DNA of 64,000 nt from Mytilus trossulus (taxonomy: Eukaryota; Mollusca; Bivalvia; Mytilida; Mytilidae), in the NCBI RefSeq assembly GCF_036588685.1, contig NC_086386.1, forward strand, positions 74,956,682 through 75,020,681, written 5' to 3'. The notes beneath the pieces are model-generated. The model did no database searches. It was not told the origin of the DNA and saw only the letters and a program-made list of their open reading frames with translations. Below, in pieces: positions 45,521 through 57,500 of the stretch; position 1 is the first letter of the stretch; every line of letters begins with the position of its first letter. The translations under genes and the position numbers were made by a program.

Positions 45521-48500
45521 ATGGCGCAGGCAGCTTTTAAAACTTGTGAGATTTGTGTTTCAAGTCCTGGACATAACTACTGTCAAGAATGTGATCAGTT
45601 GTTTTGTGATGGATGTAAAATATCTCATTTACGGACAAAGATGACAAAAAATCATACATTTCAAAGTGGGTCTAACATTAACCCGGAAGTCAAACAATAC
45701 TGTAACGAACATGATGAAAACTTTATATACTACTGTAAGGAATGTGATGCACCAATATGTAAAATATGTGTCATTGAAGATCATAAAAAACATGATTTAT
45801 GTGAAATTAACACATCAACTGCAATAAACAAAGCTGAGATCGAGAGCGATATTAAGATAAAGCTTAACATATTAAAAACACATATAATGGGTATCGAGAA
45901 AGGAACACACGCATATCACGGCGATATCGATGGAGTCATGCATGCCATAAGAAAAGAAGGCTTTCGGTTGAAAGAGCTTATTGATACACAAGTTGAATAT
46001 TTGATTAGATCAGCGAAAGAGCAACAATCAACACAACTTCAAATCTTACAGTCTATGGGTGATGCATTTAAAACTGATTTGAGTAAAGTAGAGGAACAGT
46101 ACAAGATCTTTCAAAACGCACAACAGATAACAGAAACGTCAGCATTGCTTCTAAAACTGAAAGAAATAAAGTCACAACTTGCTGCAGTAGAAGTAAAGCA
46201 GCTTACTGTCATACCAACGGTAAAATATGTAAAAAGTAGAGCACAAAGAAGTGAAATAAAGAAAATGATTGGAGACCTAACATTCAGGTGAGTTGTTCTT
46301 AATTATTGGGTCACAAAATTCTATAGGCATCAATTTTGGGATGCCACGTAATATAATTGATATGTCATTGAATATTGCTAAATCCTATTTTATTCATATG
46401 ATTTCATAATGTGACAGTGGCGCTTTAAATTGCCTCCTTTAGTTGCAGATTAAAAATAGAAATTATTTAACATTTGTCAAAGGCATTTGTCTTAGAACAA
46501 AATCCTATATACCTTAAAATAACAAAAGGTACATAACTAAACATTTTGAAAAATGTCATCCGGTCGCGAAATTCCGTTAGATGCCGATTTCTCAGTTCCA
46601 GACCCCAAAAACCTTAATATGTCGTAAATCTGAATTGATTTATCTCCACAATGGTGTATAACACGCCTACTTTTGTTGTCAAAAGTAACCGTAGCAATCC
46701 TACCCAATCCTACCCAAGTATGGTAATCGCAATTGTTTCGTCTACCGACGCCAATTAGGAAATAAATGTCTCGCAGTAAAGAGTATCTTCCCGCTCTCAA
46801 GGTCGAAATGTTTCTCAGAGTTATCTGATTTTATTTCATTTCATACGCTAAGTCAAGAGAGACTCTGAATGATATCAATAGAATCGGAAAATCTGAGTTC
46901 TAAAAATAGAAATTCCTGACACATTAGACCATTAGACAGGCCTTAAATAACACTTTGTAGGGTTTGTATCACATAATCTTTTACGAATTTACAATAAAGG
47001 TAATACTAAGTATTTATAGAAAAGCTGACAGTTTTTTGTACATAATTTTAATTATAAATCAATCACTGCTGAAAAGATAGATGTAGTATGACTTCCATAG
47101 AGACAACTATTCACAAGAGACCAAAAGACACAGAAATCAACAAATATAGGTTACGGTACGTCATTCAACAATAAGCAAAGCCAACCCCGCATATTCAGCA
47201 ATAAAAGTCCCGAAATGTAAAACAATTCAAACTAGAAAATTAACGGCCTTATTTATGTTCAAACAAATGAACGAAAAACAAATATGTAAATAAAGACAAC
47301 AGTAGTATACCACTGTGCGAAAATCATCAATCGATTGAGAGAAAACATATCCGGGTTTCAATCTCAAACTGAGGGAAACTATGAGAGAAGAACGAACTGT
47401 AAGATAACAGCTGCCATCTGCCTGACCTGTTACAGGACATTTTAAAGTTTAAGACAAATGCTGGATTGAACCTATTTTTGTGGCTACCACTTGTCGCACT
47501 TGTATGGCAATGTCAAACATAACAATAACATAACAACAGTACATGACAGAGCTACAGTACAAATAAATGGAAGAGAAAAACACAAATAAACAATACAAAA
47601 TAACATTTCGACATGCTAATAGTTAACAAGGGTACCAGGCTTATAATTTTATACGCCAGATGCATGTATCGTCTACATAAGACATATCGGTGACGCTCAG
47701 GTTAAAAAAGTAAAGATAGCCATACAAAGATGCAGAGCATTGATGAGCCAAAATTCCCAAAAGTTGTGCCAAATATGGCTAATGTTATCTGCCTGGGATT
47801 AGAAAATCCTTTGTATTCAGCATACTTTATACTTTTACAAATAGTTCATTTATAAAAAAAAATGACCATATAATTAACACAACAACAAACGACAATCACT
47901 GGATAACAGGATCCTGAATTCGGAAGGCAACTACATATAAGTTGTGGCAGGGTTAACATGCTAACTGGATTCCAAATGAAAGTTTGGAAAAAAATCTTGT
48001 TTTTATATTTCATTGAACGCCGCTAATTATGTATGATTCATAAATATTTCATGCAAACATTATTTTATCGAACGCAAACCGTTAAGAGATAATTTCTATT
48101 TTTAGTGAAACGGAAAAAAGAGAAGAACCCCCGAAAAAACGTGAAAATGATAGGTATGCATTCGTATTAATCAGTGAACGATTAAATCATCGACTTATTT
48201 GAATTTCAGCATGAAACCTTTCTGTGAATCTATTAAATTCAAAATGAGACTTCAAGAAAGAAATAGTATTATTCTCACAAATATGGTCATTACGGGACAT
48301 TTCTTGGTACTGTACTATTCGGGGAAAGAGAAAGCAAACCAAGACCTTTTTAATTCACTTATGTATCTGGGAGGGCATATCAATATACATATGAGTAGAA
48401 TGTGTTACCAAGAAGGAACTTGTTTGTTGACATGAAATATTATTGATATAACACATTTTTTTAAAATTATTTTATGTTGAATTATGTTTATTATTTCGAA

Positions 48501-51500
48501 ACACTAAGGGTTTCCTTACCATGAATGAATGAACAAAATCGTTTTGTTGTACGCCTTTTTGAAATTATTAGTTTTCATTGTTTTAATATTTGTAAACTAG
48601 CGCAATTGATGAGTATGATGTAAACGAGACACGAGCTGGCGTACCAAGTTATGATCTGGTATCCTAAATGAATTTGTATTTGAAACTGAAGTGATATCAC
48701 CATTAATGAGACTGCAAACCCAAAAAAACATATAATACGCAAAACAAATCGACATCCTAAAACCTTAGACCGTAACGCTATTTAAGAATTGGCGACACTT
48801 AACCTGTAAATATGCAACACTTGACCTATCGACGTCATGAAACAATTACTTTTCCTTTGTTATGTTCAGGTTCTTCGAGACATGTTGATAAGTTGTATTG
48901 GAATTTTTCTAATCGCTTGATATGCTTTCTTTATAGAGACACTTCACCAAGAAGACAATTCAGATACAAATGCAATAATTGCAGGTAAGTGTGCTGTGTT
49001 TGTTTTCATCTGATACATACAGTATCAGATTTGGATACAGTAAGATAGTAAAAAGGGGAAGCGAAAGGTACCAGAGGGACGATCAAATTTATAAAATGAA
49101 AATAAATTGACAACGCCATGGCTAAAAAAAGGAAAAGACGTCAAACAAAAGTACACAAAACACAACACAGAAAACTAAAGACTGAGCAACATGAACCCTC
49201 CAACAATTAGGTGTGTTATCAGGTGTTCCGGGAGGGTAACTAGACCCTGCTCCACGTGCAACCCGTCGTGCTACTCATTTTACAACCCCATATCAAGTCT
49301 AATGTTTTAGGTACCATAGATATGTCTTAATGACCAAATGAAACATGAAATTTTATACTATTTCAATAAAAGCAACTCAACCTTCATCACAATGCCATAT
49401 TTATTCATTCCTGAAATATTAAGGTTGCCATGATTATTTTTTTTGGATTTTATGTTTATATATACAATTTTTTTTTTTTACTATTGCTGAAGGCTGTAAT
49501 GTAATATATAGTTGTTGAAGTTTTCGTCTATTGGTTTCTGGTGGACAATCTTTTTTAATAAATATGTTTTGATTGTTGAATTCGAAAATTGAATGTTGAA
49601 TGTTGAAATAGTTAATTTAGTATGCCAGATGCGCGTTTCGTCTACATAAGACTCATCAGTGAAGCTCTCATCAAAATATTTAAAAAGCCAAACAAGTACA
49701 AAGTTGAAGAGCATTGAGGATCCAAAATTCCATATATACAGCTCAGGTAATCTATGACTTGAATAAGAAAATCCTTAGTTTTTCGAAAAAAAGGTTTTGT
49801 AAACAGGAAATTTATAAAAATGACCACATGATTGATATTCTTGTCAACACCGAAATGTTGACTACTGGGCTGATGATACCCTCGGGGACGAAACGTCCAC
49901 CAGCAGTGGCTTACGAATGTTGAAGAGTTGAAAAATGTTGAATGTAGTAAACGAATGTTGAATGTTACAAAATGATTGTTAAATGTTTTAAACGATTGCT
50001 AACTGTTTAAAACAAATGTTGAATGTTGAATGTTGACATCGAATGCTTTCATTTTTTTTAGGATGTTTAATATTGAAATCAAACGTTGAATGTTGAAAAC
50101 GAATTTTGTATATTGGAATTCAATGTTGAAAAACGAGTGTTAAATGTCGAAAACGAATTGTAAATGTTGAAAAGGAGCATAAAAAACTGAAATAACCATT
50201 TGAAAGAAAAACAATTGAATGTTGACTATTAACCAACTTGACATCCGTTATAAAAAGGTTATGTTTTTTTATGTAATTTTGCCTATTAATCATTTTACAC
50301 AATGTTTGGGAATAGTGAAATAACTATTAACTTTAAATGGTTTGAATTTCAGGACGGAAATTGTTACTAGGTGAGTATTCGTGATTAAATAAACTAACGC
50401 ACATATTAAAACGAGTACTTTTTTTTTTTTTTTTTATAAAAACGGACATTATTTAATTATCTTCATCAGATATGTTAGCTTTTTAAATACAACAAGATTG
50501 TATTGATTGAATACGAATATTAGATTGCATATGGTTAATGACAAATAAGAATCACATATGGCCGTTGTTGACTTAAGCGATAAAGTGTTTTGTAATGCAA
50601 GTCATTTCGATTTCAACTGCCTTGAAAACTGGTTCTGCACTTTGAACCTTAAAAACTATTTAGTTTATTCAGTCTGAGTTATCAAAACGATGTAGAAAAA
50701 AAAATTAATAAACATTGATATTGACATTTGTTTTACACAAATATGTTTATCTTATATAAATTCTAAAAAAAAAGTGTTCATTTCATTACAAAATCTGAAA
50801 TGTATTGATATGACCGAGTAATTTTCTCATGCACTTTTTGTAAGAGTAGTTTCTTTAAATCAAGATTGCTTTATATGGACGCGTACGGAAATATATAGAT
50901 GTTAGAATTCCTTTGTTTTTCTTTTAAAACATAGTTCTTATTTGATTGTTTTGTTTAAATTTTTTTTCAGTAAAGCACCATTGTAAGTATTTTTGTCATA
51001 TTATTATCAATATAAGGTTTGCATAAGTGTCAGTAAAAATCATACTACATTTTTTTTTATGTTGGTAAAACATTTCGGAATGTTCAATGCTCTGCAAATG
51101 TTTGTTTATAATTAGTCTTTAAACCGTTATATACACGTCTCTGTGATCTCAAAGTAGATTCTCCGCCTCGAATGTTATTAAACTTTTGTTAGATCTACGG
51201 CGGGTCAAGCCACAACTTAAAAAAATGTGTTTGCTGCTTCTCATCTGAGCACTCGGCTTTAAGGAGTAATATCAAAGACTGAATGTGAAGGAGTCGACAA
51301 AATGTGTCCGGGTATGATGACGTGTCTTTCTTCGAACTGTTATCTTGCGTGCTACAACGTTCAAAATCTGGCTAAGCATGGCGATCTCTATGAATTCATA
51401 TTCACATTCATATTGCCTTTGTCTTGAATAATGAAACAAAATATGAATGGGGAATATGTCATAGAGACAACAAATCGTCCAAAGAGCAGATATAATAAGA

Positions 51501-54500
51501 ATTTTTGATTAGATTTACCATTAATCGTTAAACAATCATTCATCATCATAACTATTCAACTATTTTTTGTGTCATTAATGGTGGTTTTACAGAAGACGAG
51601 ATGTGCGTTGAAGGAGCGAAGTATAATTTGTTTGTATACTATAATTCAAAGGTATTATCCAGTTTAAACCTATTTTTTTCATAATATCCGTATGAAATGT
51701 GATTAGATATTTTGTGTTTACTAATATAAATCTCTTTCTATATTTTGCAGCAAGATGTAAGTACAATTTAATATCGTTTTCATAGCAGTGTGGACGAGAC
51801 CATCTTTTGGCGCGCTCACGTTAACAATTGACTAGGTCAGATAAGGTGAACGTTTTTCTGTAACGCCCACTTATCAAATCGTACTTGTTAATTTGACAAA
51901 GACTAAAAAGCGGAAATCAATGGTGGTATTACCCCTATAGTAGATCAGGTTGATGTGTCTCGGTTTTAGTTTGTAATCTGACATTGTTTTGCCTAATTGA
52001 AGAATGACTTTTGAACTGCGGTATACCTCTGTTGTCTTTATTTATTCAACAAAGAAGAAGAAAAAAATACCTCAGCGGATCATAAGTACATGTACTACTA
52101 AGGATGGTTTTATGATTATCCAGGTCATGCTATCTATGGAAATTTCTGTTAAGATATACACGAACGCCGGTAGTTCATGTTTGGACATCAACGAATCATT
52201 AAACAGCCACTACTCAAAGGAGCTTTCCTGGGAAGCCTTGTATTTTCCAAATTCAATTATCAAATTAAGTTGAATCTAGAACAGCGCTACACGAATGTAA
52301 GCTACGAGACTATTTACCAGGTTTGTAATAGCATAAGCAACACGACGGGTGCCACATATGGAACAGGATCTGCTTACGCGTCCAGAGCACCTGAAATCAC
52401 CCCCAGGTTTTGATGGGGTTCGTGTTGCTTAGTCATTAGTTTTCTGTGTTGTGTCTTGTGTACTATTATTTGTCTGTTTGACATTTTTTTTTACCATGAC
52501 GCTGTCAGTTTGATTTATATCTATGAGTTTCAATGTCCGTCTGGTATCTTTCGCCTCTCTTTTTATCGTTTGCTTTATTCTGTTAATCATCTACTAGTAT
52601 ATTTATATCTTTGAAGTAATGGAAACATATATTGTGTGTGTGTTTCAACTGTCGTTACTACAATCATTTCATATTTCTTGAATTTGAAATGAACGAATGC
52701 GATTGATTATCAATTCATATACACATACCATCAATGAATTTAGCTAGTTATATATCTTTTTTGTTAATGTAGCTCTTTAACTGTTTTGATTCTTATACAT
52801 CCTTGGCTTTATAATATTTGGCTTTTAGCGATCTTTATCAAGTTAAATCCAGAACAGCGCTTCGAATTCAGACGCATGCAATTTATAACGTGTTGTTTTC
52901 ATGTTTTGTAATAAACCATGTTTACCTAAGTAAGGCCATGTTCACACCAAAAGCCATGTACAATAAACATGTTTGCAATTAGTTTTATGTAATGTACACT
53001 GGTTTTATATTAAATTTGTTCACTTCTATACACCTTGTTTAATTACCTGTGCATAACATTTGTTTACACTTGTAAACTATATGTCATTCAAATGTTCATT
53101 TCATAGACCCGGATGGGAAGTTTTCGGACAACTTTTCTAGCAGTTGGGAACGACCATTTGACTTCAAAAAGGAGGGGAGGCAATGGATTTTTCCTTGAAA
53201 AATATTTTGATCCCCAATTGGATACAGATGATAAAAAAAAATATGCTGAATCCAGAATATCCCAATAAATTATAGTGTTAAATATTGAAAAAATAATTAT
53301 TTGATTGCTAGCATCGAAAAAAAAAGGAATAAAAACGTTCGCGCGAAAACAATTCTGACTTAGAAAAAACTATACCCTCTCTCCCCCCCCCCCCTTTTTT
53401 GAAGTAATGTGGTTGCTCTTTTATGAAAACCATTTTGGTGATAAATATATTAAGTTTAGACAAAGATATCTGTGAAAAAATTATATTTATAATAATTTAT
53501 TGTTATAGCTATCATTTTTATTCAAAAATTGTTATTTCCTTAAATGTCTCGTTTTTGTACACTGAACCTACACAAGGCCTACATTAACTCGACTGCATGT
53601 AGACAAAACATGATTTAAACTACATTTTAACATTGCGTTTTATCAACGGGAACGTAAATGTGTTTAGTTTGCGTGTGAGTTACACAAACACAACATCGAG
53701 TTTAGGTCAATGTGAACACGGCCTAAGACAAACGATTCATCTAGTAGACCAGGTTCTGCTTACCGTTCTAACTTGTTAGAGCACATATTTAGATCAACCT
53801 CGGTTTTTGATTTGGTATGCATTTTTCTGAATACATTTTTGTATGTGTGTTTTTTTTGGGGTGGGGTGGGGGTATTTCTTTGTCTTTTTGTCGTCTATTA
53901 ATTTGTTTTGTCATTAAGTTGTCGTCTCTACTCAAATGAGTTTTTATAATATCACAATGGTATTTAACGTCTAACTTTTTATATCCAATTGTTTAATAAT
54001 TTGTTCTGAAATATCTATTTATTTTGTTTTTTTTTGTTATTTACCCTATACACCTTATTTTCATTCGACGTTGACAAATATTTTGAGGGGTTAGATTCCA
54101 CGTTCTACAAGTCCGTAACTAAGAAAGCCACGATTTTTTTGGGTATGTAATTTCTCCAAAAAAAACCAAGATAGTCATATTTTGAGCTCTCAAAATCTTC
54201 TTTTTGTCTATATTGAAACCATTCTGAGGCAAACGAAAGGTAGAAATACGTTTAGTATTCATGTTTGACATCCAGAGTATACATATGGCGTCACATTGTT
54301 TAGATGCTAAAGACTCCGCTCCGCGTCGCTAGGTAAACTTTATTTGCGACAGTAAAATCGACGTTTTACGAAGGCCAAGCTTAAAATACAATACAGTTAT
54401 CTCCTAATTTTACACTAGTCTTCCATATTTAGCATGTTTATATTTCAAAGATATTTTGTGTTTACTTAATATGTGAATTTCATTATATTTGTAGTAAGTC

Positions 54501-57500
54501 TGCTGTCTTTTTTTTGTAAGTACAATCTAATATATCCTTATGATCATTAAAACTGCGACCTCAAATTATTTTATGATCAGTGTGTTACACAAACTACTAC
54601 CAAAAAATGAGATGAATTTTTATTTTGAAACTTGTCAAACGAGAAGTATGTTTCAAGTTGAATAATTGTGTGTTGAACAGCGGTATACTACTGTTTCCTG
54701 TATTTATATATTCAAATAAGAATGTAAAACTTGACCTGAATTAAACATGTAAATCCAAATAACTTTCGTGTTAGGTTGTACATTTATGGTGTAAAGATAT
54801 GTTGTGTAGTAACATTTTACACTTTATAAGAACTCATTAACACGAATGGACTGACGACGTATTTTCGTATACTTTATTTAGAGTTTTACTCTTACTAGTC
54901 TCCTTCGCGACTTCTTGATCTCGCGATTTTCTAATTTACTAGATGTATTTTAATAACGAAAGATACCACCTTTACATATTTGCGACAACTTATATTCGCG
55001 TTATTTATCAACTCATAAAAAGATATCGCCCGCTAAAATAAGTTGGTTTACCTTATTTCGTTCTAAAGGTAGAAATATATGACCAAAGATGCAAAAAAGA
55101 TTCTTAGTCAATTTAATCTGAAGGAGAACCTTTGTTAGAACCTTATTTTGTTAAATAATCGTTTATGTTCCAATGACGTATGCATTGACTGCATTCTGTA
55201 TTAAGTTTAAGCCTGTTTATTTATAGTAGATCTGGAAACAAGTTATTTTAACTTACTTTTAACTAACTTATTTTCGCGAGCAACTGATTTTTGCGACTTT
55301 CACAAGTAAAAAAATAACGCAAATATAAATTGTCGCGAATATGTAAAACTTAGACCATTCCTTATTGAACTTCATCAAGTAAGTCAGAAAATTGCGAAAT
55401 AAGAAAGCAGATAAGTGGTCCAAAAAAGGATAAAACGCGTATAGGAATCACTTTTCTTTTTACTGGTGCGATTGCTGCCTTGTAGCGGCATTATACTGCC
55501 CATTTTTTAAATCTACAGCTTTGAATTATTGATGGAATAATTTAAGTCATGCTTCAATTTAACATAAGGCCATTCTTTTATTCCATCTATCAACACACAG
55601 ATGAATGGATCCTATTGACTATTCTGCTAAATACCTAAATTCTAAATCCTGCATTCTTTTTGTCTGTGCAGACACCGTATCGTATAGTAAAAAGTCAAAT
55701 CACAAAAAAATGAACGGAAAGTACTTAACCAAACGACTAAAATGAAACGTTCAAACACATCAAACGAATGGATAACAACTGTCATATTCATGACTTGGTA
55801 CAAGCACTTTTTTATGATGAAAATGATGGATTAAACCTTGTATTAAAGCTAGCCAAACCGCTCACTTTTATTACAGTTGCATTAAATTTCATAATATTGT
55901 GAACGATTTATGAACAAAAAAACCCAGACATAATAAATAAAAATGTCAAAATAGGGATAGACCAGTCAATATTGTGTTCTACATTTTATAATCTTATTTA
56001 CTATAAAAACAAACAAATATAATAGATTACTATAGTAGATAGTTTAACTTCGAATGACTCTGAGATATTTTATAACTCACTGTAAACTCTAATTTGTTTA
56101 TTTGATATTTTACAGCGGGAAACGTCCGTAAGTACTGTTGATATTTTTATTTAAACTAATATCGTGATGTTTTAGGAAATTTCCTTCAACGCACGCTTGG
56201 TGATTTTACCCATTTCTGTTACAAAGACAATTCTAACAAGTAAAGGATATCAAGCAACCGATGATTCTAGTTTTTTAAATACAATATAAAAAAGAAGATG
56301 TTCTATGATTGCAAATGAGACAACTATCCACAAAAGACCAAAATGACACAAACATTAACAACTATAGGTCACCGTACGGCCTCCAACAATGAGCAAAGCC
56401 CATACAGCTATAAAAGGCCCCGATAAGACAATGTAAAACAATTCAAACAAGAAAACTAACGGCCTTATTTATGTAAAAAAAATGAACGGAAAACAAATAT
56501 GTAACACATAAACAAACGACAACCACTGAATTACAGGCTCCTAACTTAGAACAGGCACATAAATCAATAATGTGGCGGGGTTAAACATGTTCGCGGCATC
56601 CCAACCCTCCCCCTAACCTGGGACAGTGGTATAACACTACAACATAAGAAACGAACTATAAAAATCAGTTGAAAAAGGATTTTTTGAATTTTGGGTCCTC
56701 AATGCTCTTCAACTTTGTATTTGTTTGGCTTTTTAACTATTTTGATCTGAGCGTCACTGATGAGTCTTATGTAAACGAAACGCGCGTCTGGCGTATTGAA
56801 TTATAATCCTGGTACCTTTGATAAATGTTAACTCATCAGATAGACAAAAAATAAAAATAAAAAGTCATTAAAGGACGATCATGTAACTACTAGGGAGGGT
56901 GGTTTGTTTTTTTTTCGCTTAAAAATATTCTTATACCCAATTTGATAGAAACACAAAGATATTCTGAATCCAAATTTTCCCTATGCTTAGTTCCTTTTTC
57001 ACGAATGTGGCCTTCTGAATTATACTATTACACAGGTTTGTAATAACACCAGCGACACAACGGGTGCCACATGTGGAGTAGGATCTGCGTTCTTTGATTA
57101 AAGTATTTAAAAAAAAACATGAAAGTGATCCTACCCTTTTTAAAAATAAAAAAAAAACAATTTTGAGTCACTTACCTATGAATGACTCTAGAACAAGTTA
57201 TAACTCATTTTATATTACACTTTATTGTCTTTTACAGGAGACAAATTCAGTAAGTATTTTTTTATCTAATGCAAAAACTGTCTGAGATACAGGAAAATAT
57301 CAAAAAAAAGAAGATGTGGTATGATTGCCAATGAGACCAAAATGGCAAAGAAATTAGCAACTTAAGGTCACCGTACGGCCTTCAACAATGAGCAAAGCCA
57401 AAACCATGGAACCGCATAGTCAGCTATAAAAGGCCCCGACATGACAATGTAAAACAGTTCAAACAAGAAAACTAACGGCCTTAATTATGTACAAAAAAAT

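Larger units (their letters stand above)
49613..49925 (-). mobile_element. Hammerhead repeat, alpha type with gamma motif, inserted in B
   Basis: Absent from duplicate A, where the minisatellite is uninterrupted. On the minus strand it holds, 5' to 3', the gamma region reversed, TTACCTGAGCTGTATATATG, GGATCCTCAATGCTCTTCAA, the alpha ribozyme at 49622-49665 and ACTAAATTA. The 69-residue ORF across it is incidental. Confidence 0.75.
49560..50230. repeat. GAATGTTGAA minisatellite (B), interrupted
   Basis: Variants of GAATGTTGAATGTTGAAA on both sides of an inserted hammerhead repeat (49613-49925). Partner of 32515-33050; the unit count and order differ, as expected of a rapidly changing array. 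Confidence 0.8.
56284..56857 (+). mobile_element. R1 copy present only in B, split by a hammerhead repeat
   Basis: R1 from GAAGATGTTCTATGATTGCA to CAGTTGAAAAAGG (56678), then a foreign block, then TTAACTCATCAGATAGACAA (from 56828). The reference copy at 18779 reads straight through AAAAAGGCTTAACTCATCAG. Duplicate A lacks the whole insertion: its intron joins TTTTTTATTACAAGTCATTA near 38410. Confidence 0.85.

Noticed and set aside
46537..46800. 87-residue minus-strand ORF in intron 1 of gene B
   Set aside because: The homologous stretch in A (29340-29600) has stops in that frame and no domain is recognised in either strand; conservation reflects the duplication.
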